From NCBI RefSeq assembly GCF_009749525.1, contig NZ_WOAC01000003.1, positions 186,001 through 250,000 on the forward strand: a stretch of 64,000 nucleotides of DNA, in the 5' to 3' direction. Below the pieces are notes generated by a model that did not search any database, was not told the origin of the DNA, and saw nothing but the letters and a program-made list of their open reading frames with translations. This stretch comes from Mesorhizobium xinjiangense. Lineage in GTDB: Bacteria; Pseudomonadota; Alphaproteobacteria; Rhizobiales; Rhizobiaceae. How positions within the stretch are numbered: the stretch's first letter is position 1; each line of letters starts with the position of its first letter. The position numbers and the translations under genes are program-made. Positions 28,375 through 35,513 of this stretch are shown here, piece by piece.

Positions 28375-28660
28375 AACGTGCCCTTTCCTTTCGGCTCATT
28401 TCACGGGCGGAAATCACACGGATCAAGGTGTCGGCACCCCGCAGCGTGAAGCTGATGTGAAGCAATCTCCCGTCATCGGTATGGCCGAGCGCGTGGAGCC
28501 GTTGCTCGTCGGCGCTGTGCTTTACATCGAGGACGACCAACAGCGGGTCATTGAAGAAGACCTGTTCGGCCTCTGCTTGGCTGACGCTGTGTTTGCGGGC
28601 GCTCTTGCGACTGTTGCCGTCATCCCAGTCAAATCCGGCGATCCGTGAAAAGTCGATCAT
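28358..28660 (-). CDS. brnT: BrnT-family toxin
   Basis: A 100-residue toxin of the BrnT family, RelE-like ribonucleases that stop translation. Family marks are FDWDDGNSRKSARKHSVS, AEQVFFNDPL, HSADEQRLHALG and the C-terminal RVISAREMSRKERARY that carries catalytic basic residues. The partner antitoxin overlaps its 3' end. A palindrome just upstream of the start is a candidate autoregulatory site. Repeats lie on both sides of the pair. Confidence 0.9.
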   Translation of the reverse strand: MIDFSRIAGFDWDDGNSRKSARKHSVSQAEAEQVFFNDPLLVVLDVKHSADEQRLHALGHTDDGRLLHISFTLRGADTLIRVISAREMSRKERARYAEED

Positions 28661-28663
28661 GAT

Positions 28664-28682
28664 GTATATGATGACAATATAC
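28664..28682. promoter_or_regulatory. Putative operator of the toxin-antitoxin operon
   Basis: GTATAT and ATATAC form 6-bp inverted arms 7 bases apart, starting 4 bp upstream of the toxin ATG (reading leftward). Toxin-antitoxin complexes usually repress their own promoter at such sites, and the AT-rich site could overlap the -10 box. Confidence 0.5.
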
Positions 28683-28731
28683 GAAAAAGTCCATGGGTGG
28701 CTGCAAAAGCGAGAGCCTCGCCAAGGCCTCT

Positions 28732-28770
28732 CTGGTTTTCGCCGGACGAAATGACCGACCGGCGGCCGGA
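28732..28770 (+). pseudogene. Fragment of an L,D-transpeptidase gene
   Basis: These 39 bases match 27658-27696 inside the intact L,D-transpeptidase gene with 5 mismatches. In frame they read LWFSPDEMTDRRPE, compared with RWFPPDEMIDRQPD in the intact protein. No further similarity follows, so this is a small remnant of a paralog or a partial duplication. It lies about 1.1 kb from the intact gene, upstream of the toxin-antitoxin operon. Confidence 0.55.
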
Positions 28771-28844
28771 GAGAGGGAGGTTAATCCATTCGGACGCACA
28801 AAGGGCGCCCGCGCTCTTCGAATCTGTGCATCGTGCTTATCGAA

Positions 28845-28884
28845 AAGTCGATTCCGATATTCACGCCGATACGCTACCAGCGTC
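28845..28884. repeat. Short palindromic repeat, family 2, copy 2
   Basis: A diverged copy of the element at 27090-27132: GCTTATCGAAAAGTCGATTC, then CGATATTCACGCCGATACGC. It runs up to the stop codon of the HD hydrolase gene on the minus strand. Confidence 0.5.
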
Positions 28885-29506
28885 AGCCGCACTGCTCTTT
28901 CCGGCGCAATTCCTCGATCTCGGCGAAGCGCCGAATGAAGGCGTCTTGTGCCGTTCTGGCCGGTTTGGGGGCCAGGTCGAAATCGTCATGGGCGAAGCCG
29001 TGGGGACGGCCGAAATATTTCGTCGCCTCCTTCTCTTCGAACCCGGCAAGCCGCGTCGCCTCGAAATAGGCGGCGATATGGTCGGCCTTCTTGATCGAGG
29101 ATTTCAGTTTCGCAGGAAGGCTTGCCGGCAGGCCGAAGCGCAGGTGAATGACCGCCTGCAGGCGCCGCTCGACCTGCTTGTAGCCGCCGCCCACCACTGC
29201 CTTGAAGGGCGAGATCATGTCGCCGATCACATATTCGGCGCCGTCGTGCAGCAGCGCGGCCATCCGCCAATCGGCCGGGCAATCGGAATTCTGCGCGCAG
29301 AAGATCTCCTCCACCAGCAGCGAATGCTGGGCGACCGAGAATGCGTGGTCGCCCTTCGTCTGTCCGTTCCAGCGCGCCACGCGCGCAATGCCATGCGCGA
29401 TGTCGGAGATCTCGATGTCGAGCGGAGAGGGGTCGAGCAGGTCGAGGCGCCGGCCCGACAGCATGCGCTGCCAGGCGCGCGCAGGCGCGCCGGTTCGGTC
29501 GGGCAT
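28883..29506 (-). CDS. HD-domain phosphohydrolase (YfbR-like)
   Basis: A 207-residue HD hydrolase resembling YfbR 5'-deoxynucleotidases. The metal-binding pattern is seen as FSVAQHSLLVEEIF, AALLHDGAEYVIGDMISPFK and KKADHIAAYFEA. It probably dephosphorylates nucleotides or a related phosphoester. The ATG overlaps the ygfZ stop (TGATG), so the pair is likely cotranscribed and coupled. Confidence 0.87.
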   Translation of the reverse strand: MPDRTGAPARAWQRMLSGRRLDLLDPSPLDIEISDIAHGIARVARWNGQTKGDHAFSVAQHSLLVEEIFCAQNSDCPADWRMAALLHDGAEYVIGDMISPFKAVVGGGYKQVERRLQAVIHLRFGLPASLPAKLKSSIKKADHIAAYFEATRLAGFEEKEATKYFGRPHGFAHDDFDLAPKPARTAQDAFIRRFAEIEELRRKEQCG

Positions 29507-30393
29507 CAGCCGTTCCCCGTCGTGGCGTCTTCGGGGAAGCCGAAGCGCACGCCTGGCGGAATCCTCAAATGCAGCGCCGTCTCTCCGGCTAAGATGGCGG
29601 TGCCGGCGTCCATCGCATCCCTGGCCTTGTCGATGCGCACCAGCGCCAGCCCCGTCGGTCCGACCGACGAGCCGAGCGTCCCGATCGCACGCCCGTCGGC
29701 GGTCACGGGCGTACCGGGTTCCGGCAGCGGACCATCGGCCTCGGCGATCAGGATGCGGCGGCGGGCGGTGCCGCGATGCTGCATGCGGCTCACCACTTCC
29801 TGGCCGACATAACAACCCTTCTTGAAGCCGATGCCGTCGTTCTGATCGAGCAGGACGTCATGCGGAAAGGCGTCGCCCAGCGCATAATCCGCGCCGCTCT
29901 CGGCGACGCCGGCCGCGATGCGATGCCGGTGCCAGTCCTCGAGGCCGGCGCTTGCCGGCGGGGGGGCATCGTAGAAGCGCCGCACGCCGGCATCCGCAGG
30001 AAAGCGCAGGTCGGTAAGGCCCGCCGCTGAATCACTTTCTGAAGCAGATGAATCACTTTGCGAAGGCGTTGAATCATCCGGCCAGGAAACGGCGACAAGA
30101 TTCTGATTTTCTTTCTTAATGTCTGCCTTGGCGCGCAGCTTGTAGAGCTTCAGCCGGCCAACCAGCTCGTCTGCCGTCTCCGCGCGGCACTCGATGCGCA
30201 AGCCGTCTGCGCCATGTCTTGAAATCAGGAAGTCGAACAGGATCTTGCCTTGCGGCGTCAACAGCGCGCCGGGCTTTGCCGCGCCTGGCTGCAGTGCATC
30301 CAGGTCGGGCGTGATCACGTTCTGCAGGAGCGCCTCTGCATCCGGTCCGGTCACCTGGATCAAGGCACGGTCGGAAAGGTGAACTGTCGGCAT
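29506..30393 (-). CDS. ygfZ: Folate-binding protein YgfZ (tRNA/Fe-S maintenance)
   Basis: A 295-residue YgfZ/GcvT-like protein that binds tetrahydrofolate and supports iron-sulfur enzymes such as MiaB. The signature KKGCYVGQEVVSRM is present. Residues of about 115-130 hold a Ser/Asp-rich insert (TPSQSDSSASESDSAAG) coded by a short imperfect DNA repeat with two copies of AAAGTGATTCA; it probably forms a flexible surface loop. It is divergent from the dihydroorotase gene. Confidence 0.93.
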   Translation of the reverse strand: MPTVHLSDRALIQVTGPDAEALLQNVITPDLDALQPGAAKPGALLTPQGKILFDFLISRHGADGLRIECRAETADELVGRLKLYKLRAKADIKKENQNLVAVSWPDDSTPSQSDSSASESDSAAGLTDLRFPADAGVRRFYDAPPPASAGLEDWHRHRIAAGVAESGADYALGDAFPHDVLLDQNDGIGFKKGCYVGQEVVSRMQHRGTARRRILIAEADGPLPEPGTPVTADGRAIGTLGSSVGPTGLALVRIDKARDAMDAGTAILAGETALHLRIPPGVRFGFPEDATTGNG

Positions 30394-30471
30394 GGTTTGA
30401 CGGCCCGTGCTTGCAATTGAAGGGGCCATTACGTAAGCCCGGCGGAGCGCACGAGCAAGGGTCGCGGTCCC

Positions 30472-31803
30472 ATGAGCACAACATTCGATCTTCTTCTCAA
30501 GGGCGGCACGGTCGTCAATCAGGATGGTGTGGGCGTGCGCGACGTCGGCGTGCGCGCCGGTCGCATCGCCGCCATCGGCAATCTGCGAACGGCGGATGCA
30601 GCCGAGGTGATCGACTGCACCGGGCTGCATGTCCTGCCGGGTGTCATCGACAGCCAGGTGCATTTCCGCGAGCCGGGTCTGGAGCACAAGGAAGACCTCG
30701 AGACGGGCGCGCGCGCCGCGGTCCTGGGTGGCGTGACGGCGGTCTTCGAAATGCCCAACACCAAGCCGCTGACGACCTCGCAGGCCGCGCTTGCCGACAA
30801 GATCGCGCGTGCCCGCGGCCGCATGCATTGCGACTTCGCCTTCTGGGTCGGCGGCACGCGCGACAACGCCCATGAAGTCGGCGAACTGGAGCGCCTGCCG
30901 GGCGCGGCCGGCATCAAGGTTTTCATGGGGTCTTCGACCGGCGACCTTTTGGTCGAAGACGACGAGGGCGTGGCGTCGATCCTCAGGAACACGCGCCGTC
31001 GCGCCGCCTTCCATTCCGAGGACGAGTTCCGCCTGCGCGAGCGTCTTGGCGAACGTGTGGAGGGCGATCCAGCATCGCATCCGGTCTGGCGCGACGTGAC
31101 CGCCGCCCTTCAATGCACCGAGCGTCTGGTGCGTATCGCCCGCCAGGCCCGCGCGCGCATCCACGTGCTGCATATTTCGACGGCCGAGGAGATCGCCTTT
31201 CTCGAGGCGAACAAGGACGTGGCGACCTGCGAGGCCACGCCGCATCACCTGACACTTTCGGCCGAAGATTATGCCCGGCTCGGCACGCTGATCCAGATGA
31301 ACCCGCCGGTGCGCGCCGCGCATCATCGCGCCGGCATCTGGGACGGGATCGCCAACGGCGTGGTCGACGTTCTGGGCTCCGATCACGCTCCGCATACGCT
31401 GGCTGAAAAGCAGCAGGCCTATCCTGCCTCGCCCTCCGGCATGACCGGGGTGCAGACGCTGGTGCCGATCATGCTCGATCACGTCAATGCCGGCCGGCTG
31501 ACGCTTGAGCGCTTCGTCGATCTGACGAGCCACGGTCCGGGCCGCATCTTCGCCATGGCGCGCAAGGGCCGCATTGCCTGTGGCTATGACGCCGATTTCA
31601 CCGTGGTCGACCTGAAGCGCCGGGAGACCATCACCAACCGGCAACAAGGTTCGCGGGCCGGCTGGACGCCCTATGACGGGCGCGTCGTGACCGGCTGGCC
31701 GGTCGGCACGGTGATCCGCGGTCGTCGTGTCATGTGGGACGGCGAGATCGTCATGCCGGGCGAGGGCGAGCCGGTGCTGTTTTCGGAGGCGCTGCCGGGC
31801 TGA
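30472..31803 (+). CDS. pyrC: Dihydroorotase
   Basis: A 443-residue amidohydrolase of the long (type I) dihydroorotase class, which interconverts carbamoyl aspartate and dihydroorotate. Metal ligands lie in DSQVHFREPG, the carbamylated-lysine site AAGIKVFMGSSTG, AFHSEDEF, VLHISTAEE and LGSDHAPHT. The substrate motif EMPNTKPLTT is also present. Allantoinase or hydantoinase is a less likely reading. Confidence 0.9.
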   Translation: MSTTFDLLLKGGTVVNQDGVGVRDVGVRAGRIAAIGNLRTADAAEVIDCTGLHVLPGVIDSQVHFREPGLEHKEDLETGARAAVLGGVTAVFEMPNTKPLTTSQAALADKIARARGRMHCDFAFWVGGTRDNAHEVGELERLPGAAGIKVFMGSSTGDLLVEDDEGVASILRNTRRRAAFHSEDEFRLRERLGERVEGDPASHPVWRDVTAALQCTERLVRIARQARARIHVLHISTAEEIAFLEANKDVATCEATPHHLTLSAEDYARLGTLIQMNPPVRAAHHRAGIWDGIANGVVDVLGSDHAPHTLAEKQQAYPASPSGMTGVQTLVPIMLDHVNAGRLTLERFVDLTSHGPGRIFAMARKGRIACGYDADFTVVDLKRRETITNRQQGSRAGWTPYDGRVVTGWPVGTVIRGRRVMWDGEIVMPGEGEPVLFSEALPG

Positions 31804-31824
31804 TCGTGTCGGCGTCTGGCTGTG

Positions 31825-32238
31825 TCATGCCCTCCGACACTGCCGCAACCGCTCTGACAAGCGCTGCAGCCGTTCGGCGCCGGCCGCGCTCATCCCGCCC
31901 TGCTCATAGTCGCGGCGGATCGCGTCCTCGATGCCCTCGGCAATGCCGTCCAGCGTCGGCCGTTGACGCTCGTCGTCATACTCGTTGAACAGGTTGATCC
32001 AGCGGTCCGTGTCGCGGCCGAAATGCATCAGCCGGTCGAAGAACAGTTCCGGTTCGCGCGCGGCTATGATGCCTATGACGCCGGCCGCCAGCGACAGCGG
32101 GCTCATGACGACATCGCGAAACCCGTCGGCCATCAGCTTGAACTGGAACATCACAAGGCGCCGCACGAGCCGGCCGCGTGTCGAGCGTTTGCGCAGTGCA
32201 ATGGCCGATCCGCGGCCGTTCCCTTCACTCGCCTGCAT
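31825..32238 (-). CDS. Conserved hypothetical protein
   Basis: A small protein of up to 137 residues; no known domain recognised. The core FQFKLMADGFRDVVMSPLSL, then AAGVIGIIAAREPELFFDRL and RDTDRWINLFNEYDD looks like a conserved coding sequence with one hydrophobic segment (about 20 residues), perhaps membrane-associated. The start at 32238 follows a very strong GGGAGGGAAGGG site that is part of a 26-bp tandem repeat; a start at 32151 (MFQFK) would fit the conserved core but has no such site. It converges on pyrC. Confidence 0.65.
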   Translation of the reverse strand: MQASEGNGRGSAIALRKRSTRGRLVRRLVMFQFKLMADGFRDVVMSPLSLAAGVIGIIAAREPELFFDRLMHFGRDTDRWINLFNEYDDERQRPTLDGIAEGIEDAIRRDYEQGGMSAAGAERLQRLSERLRQCRRA

Positions 32239-32239
32239 C

Positions 32240-32291
32240 CCTTCCCTCCCGTTCCAAGATGCCCGCCTTCCCTCCCGTTCCAAGATGCCCG
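32240..32291. repeat. 26-bp tandem repeat, two perfect copies
   Basis: The unit CCTTCCCTCCCGTTCCAAGA plus TGCCCG occurs at 32240-32265 and again at 32266-32291 with no mismatch. On the minus strand each unit carries a purine-rich GGGAGGGAAGG, and the proximal one is the apparent ribosome binding site of the gene that starts at 32238. Confidence 0.9.
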
Positions 32292-32344
32292 ATTGAGGGC
32301 ATATGGGGATCGAGGCGCGAGATGCAATCGAGGGAGGTTCTTCG

Positions 32345-33115
32345 TCAGTCGCCGGCGACGAAAAACACCCATTCTCCGTCCGGCGTGATGCCGGCGCGAT
32401 AGAAATTGTAGGCGCCGTAGGTCTTCATGTCCTGGTAATCGCCGGCCGTGACGATCTTGAACAGTTCCACCCGCTGCGGCGCGTCGAGACGCTCCAGCGG
32501 CACGGCGAAGAAATAGGGCCAGACATAGACCTCGTTCGGCGTGCCGGCCTCCAGGTGCACGAAGCCTGCTTCCAGCACCTCGAGCAGGATGGCCAGGATT
32601 TCCTGTCCGTCGCCGTCCCCCGATATCTCATGAAGAAAGTCGATCGGATCGCCCTCGATGCCGCCGAGCGACAACTGGGTGGCCGAGGCGCCCATGCCGA
32701 TCAGCGGCCGCAGTCCCTCCAGATCGCCCTTGCGGCAGGCCTCGATAATCAACTGGCGCATGCGCCGGGTCGGCTCGGGCAGACGGGAAAGGTCGTGGAT
32801 GACCTCGGGCAACGGCTCGTCCAGGTCGACATGCGGCAGATCAGCGGGATCGCCTTCACCGGGTTGTCCGTCGTCCGGCACCTCCATTTCGGGCGCGGGC
32901 AGGGGCGCGCGTTCGACCGGATCGGGCATCGGCACGCCCGTTTCGGGTTCGGATTTTTCAGCGGGATCGTCCGAGACTTCTTCGCCGGATGGCACCTCCG
33001 GCGTCTTGATTTCGCTGAGTGCCAATTGCGTTTGCCCGGCGGCGGGCAGGGCAAACATCCCGAAGCCCAGGGCAAGAATCATTGTCGAACAGAGGAGAAA
33101 GGACGGTGTATTCAT
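32345..33115 (-). CDS. Conserved exported protein of unknown function
   Basis: A 256-residue protein. A signal peptide (MNTPSFLLCSTMILALGFGM, then FALPAAG) precedes a Pro/Glu/Asp-rich linker (residues ~30-95) and a folded C-terminal domain with RQLIIEACRKGDLEGLRPLI, GDGDGQEILAILLEVLEAG and VYVWPYFFAVPLERLDAPQ. The domain ends GITPDGEWVFFVAGD. I know of such proteins in Rhizobiales only as uncharacterised. It is probably periplasmic. Confidence 0.8.
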   Translation of the reverse strand: MNTPSFLLCSTMILALGFGMFALPAAGQTQLALSEIKTPEVPSGEEVSDDPAEKSEPETGVPMPDPVERAPLPAPEMEVPDDGQPGEGDPADLPHVDLDEPLPEVIHDLSRLPEPTRRMRQLIIEACRKGDLEGLRPLIGMGASATQLSLGGIEGDPIDFLHEISGDGDGQEILAILLEVLEAGFVHLEAGTPNEVYVWPYFFAVPLERLDAPQRVELFKIVTAGDYQDMKTYGAYNFYRAGITPDGEWVFFVAGD

Positions 33116-33200
33116 GGTCCAGTCGTCAGTTAGGCGTCATGACACCCGCGATGACGGTGCAGGCCGGTTTCGCCAAGCAAACCGGAGCCTCGGCCCAAGG

Positions 33201-33470
33201 TCAATGATGCGTGCGGGCCGGCTCGAACTCGCCCGCGATCACCTTGTCGCGCATGCGATCCAGGAGCGCGATGGCCGCGTCCTCGCCGCTGCTGCGCAGC
33301 AGTTCGGCAAAGGCGGTTGCCAAGGCGGCCTCGGCGATGATTTCCGGCTCGATGCCTGCGGAAAGGCCTTCCGCCCATGCCTCGGTCTGGCTTTCGACCG
33401 CCGTCAGCCGCTTTTCCTCGCGGATGAGCGCGTCGAGTTCGCCATTGCCATGTTCCATTTTCACATCCAC
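33201..33470 (-). CDS. Small hypothetical protein
   Basis: An 89-residue acidic helical protein (EEKRLTAVESQTEAWAEGLS, then AEAALATAFAELL). GGAGGG lies just before the ATG at 33470; an ATG four codons further in is the alternative. No domain is recognised. Composition and codon pattern look coding. Confidence 0.6.
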   Translation of the reverse strand: MDVKMEHGNGELDALIREEKRLTAVESQTEAWAEGLSAGIEPEIIAEAALATAFAELLRSSGEDAAIALLDRMRDKVIAGEFEPARTHH

Positions 33471-33588
33471 CCTCCGGCGGTCAAAAGTGTCCCAGAATCC
33501 GCCGATCGTGACTTAAGGTCCCATTAAGCCTTTTAGCACAGGAAGCGCGGCATGCACCCGGCTCCTTCGCCAAAAAGTAAACACTCCA

Positions 33589-33966
33589 CTAATTTCCGAA
33601 TACTGTGGCGATTTCGTGCGAAAGGGTCTCGCCTTCCTTCATGTAGCGCGCGATCACTTCGGCGGTGGAAGCGGTGCAGGCGAGATGGCTGTCGGAAAAG
33701 GCTCGATAGCCGCGATTGAAGCTGGCGATGAATTTTGCCCGGCGCTCGCCGGTGGCATTCTCTGCTGCGATCAGTGCCTGTATCTGCTCGCGCCAGCGGT
33801 CGCTGTCCTCGCCGCACAGATTGCGCAGATAGTGGAGCGCTCCGAGGATCTCGCTCAGCCGCGTCAGCCGCGCCTCAAACGGTGCGTCGATGGCCGCTGC
33901 AGGCGCAGGTGCGGCCGCAATCAGGGCAAGGGCGATGAGGAGGCTGCGCACACGGTCGAAGGCCAT
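33589..33966 (-). CDS. TIGR02301 family exported protein
   Basis: A 125-residue protein of the TIGR02301 family, an uncharacterised Rhizobiales family. A signal peptide (MAFDRVRSLLIALALIAAAP, then APAAA) precedes the diagnostic LSEILGALHYLRNLCGED and the C-terminal HLACTASTAEVIARYMKEGE; the two cysteines may form a disulfide. The start was put at MAFDRV because upstream codons look non-coding. It lies 50 bp downstream of a NUDIX gene, an arrangement I recall from other Rhizobiales. Confidence 0.82.
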   Translation of the reverse strand: MAFDRVRSLLIALALIAAAPAPAAAIDAPFEARLTRLSEILGALHYLRNLCGEDSDRWREQIQALIAAENATGERRAKFIASFNRGYRAFSDSHLACTASTAEVIARYMKEGETLSHEIATVFGN

Positions 33967-34016
33967 GGCGCTTTTGTGCCGAAGGATCGTGAAAGGCGCA
34001 AGGCGTATGACGGGTT

Positions 34017-34427
34017 TCAATCCGGCCGGCGGAGAATTGCCCGTGCTGCCTCGAGGGTCGACGCCGTCACGGGCAGTGCCCCCATCTCGGCAAGCGTGAA
34101 CCAGCCGACGTCGTCGGCATCGTCTCCCGCCACCGCCTTGCCGCCGCGGTATTGCGCGCAAAACAGACTGAGGCGGAATGTCTGCTCTTCGCCGGTGCCG
34201 GGCAGATCGATCACGGTGAAAAGTTCGAGCGCGCCGGCCGCAAGGCCGGTTTCCTCGCCAAGTTCGCGCCGCGCGGCCGTTTCCGCCGTCTCGCCGCTTT
34301 CCACCCGGCCGCCGGGAAAGGCGTAGAGCCCCCTGGCGGGTTCGCGGCCACGGCGCACCAGCAACAGCCGCCCGCCGTCGCGCAGCGCAACGGAGACGGC
34401 AGGTATGACGGTCGGCTTCTCATTCAT
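34017..34427 (-). CDS. NUDIX hydrolase
   Basis: A 136-residue NUDIX hydrolase. The NUDIX box reads GGRVESGETAETAARRELGE, then ETGL, matching Gx5Ex7REUxEExGU. It hydrolyses a nucleoside diphosphate linked to another group; the short length suits an 8-oxo-dGTP or ADP-ribose type enzyme, but specificity is not clear. It is divergent from the SRAP gene and upstream of the TIGR02301 gene. Confidence 0.9.
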   Translation of the reverse strand: MNEKPTVIPAVSVALRDGGRLLLVRRGREPARGLYAFPGGRVESGETAETAARRELGEETGLAAGALELFTVIDLPGTGEEQTFRLSLFCAQYRGGKAVAGDDADDVGWFTLAEMGALPVTASTLEAARAILRRPD

Positions 34428-34509
34428 CGCGTCCAGCGATAGTGCGGGCAGAGCGAATTCGCAAATCGCGGACGCTTGACGGCGCCCGCCTGACCGGCAA
34501 GCTAGAGAT

Positions 34510-35289
34510 ATGTGTGGACATATCGCATTGACGGCAACGCCGGAAGAGATCGAGGCGCTGTTTGCGCTTCTCGATCTCGAGCCCTTTCCGCCGCGCTACA
34601 ACATCGCGCCGACGCAACCGCTTCTCATGGTTCTGGCCGGCGAAAGGCGCCAACCCGGCTCCAACCTGCCCGACCGCAAGGCGCTTCTGGTGCGATGGGG
34701 GCTGATACCTGCCTGGGCCAAGGACTCGAAGGCCCTGCCGCTGCTCATCAACGCAAGGGCCGAGACGGCGGCCGGCAAGCCCGCCTTCCGCGCCGCAATG
34801 CGCCATCGCCGCGCGCTGGTGCCGGCCTCGGGATTTTACGAATGGAAGCGCGACGGCCGGAAGAAATCGCAGCCCTATTGGGTGCGCCCGAAAGGCGGCG
34901 GCATCGTCGCTTTCGCCGCGCTGATGGAAACCTTTGCCGAGCCGGGTGGCTCGGAGATCGACACCGGCGCCATTCTGACGACCACGGCCAATGCGCAACT
35001 CGCAGAAATCCACGATCGCCAGCCGGTCGTCATCCGGCCGCCGGATTTCGAACGCTGGCTCGATTGCCGCACGCAGGAACCGCGCGATGTCGCAGACCTC
35101 CTGGCGCCGGTCGAGCCGGATTTCTTCGAGGCGATCCCCGTTTCCACCAGGGTCAACAAGGTGACCAATACCGGGCCCGAGATCCAGGAACGCGCGGAAC
35201 CCGGCGAAGATGCGGCGGAGGCAACCGCCAGGCCGAAGCGGACAAGGAAAGCGGAGCGCGATAACGGCGCCCAGATGAAGCTGCTTTGA
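34510..35289 (+). CDS. SRAP domain protein (abasic-site DNA-protein crosslinker, YedK/HMCES-like)
   Basis: A 259-residue SRAP protein that forms a covalent link between Cys2 and abasic sites in single-stranded DNA. Cys2 is exposed after methionine removal (MCGHIALT; most relatives have MCGRF). Other active-site marks are RYNIAPTQP, the INARAET block, ASGFYEWK with the Glu, and HDRQPVVI with the His (relatives usually have HxRMPV). The C-terminal ~35 residues are basic and probably disordered. It may be autoproteolytic, as relatives are. Confidence 0.9.
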   Translation: MCGHIALTATPEEIEALFALLDLEPFPPRYNIAPTQPLLMVLAGERRQPGSNLPDRKALLVRWGLIPAWAKDSKALPLLINARAETAAGKPAFRAAMRHRRALVPASGFYEWKRDGRKKSQPYWVRPKGGGIVAFAALMETFAEPGGSEIDTGAILTTTANAQLAEIHDRQPVVIRPPDFERWLDCRTQEPRDVADLLAPVEPDFFEAIPVSTRVNKVTNTGPEIQERAEPGEDAAEATARPKRTRKAERDNGAQMKLL

Positions 35290-35437
35290 TGGCGGCGCAG
35301 TCTTGCTCGAAAACCTATCGAGTGATCGTCCCTGGCATCTGCCAAAGCACTCTTGACGGGCGGCGATGCCGGGGCGATAAGGCCGTCGATGAAAACGACT
35401 TGCGCCATTATCGGCATTTGCATTTGCGGCTAGCATT

Positions 35438-35500
35438 CCTGCTGGTCCGGTCGTTTTCGCCTTTTCTCCACGGATAAGATAAAACGCCCCGGCCAGCAGG
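35438..35500. promoter_or_regulatory. Long stem-loop in the cysS leader
   Basis: Three nested stems can pair: CCTGCTGG (35438-35445) with CCAGCAGG (35493-35500), CCGG with CCGG, and CGTTTT (35452-35457) with AAAACG (35481-35486). That gives about 18 bp with small bulges and a 23-base apical loop. The structure ends 13 bases before the cysS ATG and has no U-tract after it, so it is unlikely to be a terminator. It may be a cis-regulatory leader or a DNA cruciform; there is no T-box specifier or antiterminator pattern. Confidence 0.45.
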
Positions 35501-35513
35501 CTGGGATGGATTT

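Noticed and set aside
35438-35500. cysS leader considered as a T-box riboswitch
   Set aside because: No specifier loop, no T-box sequence and no terminator/antiterminator pair; T-boxes are also rare in alphaproteobacteria.
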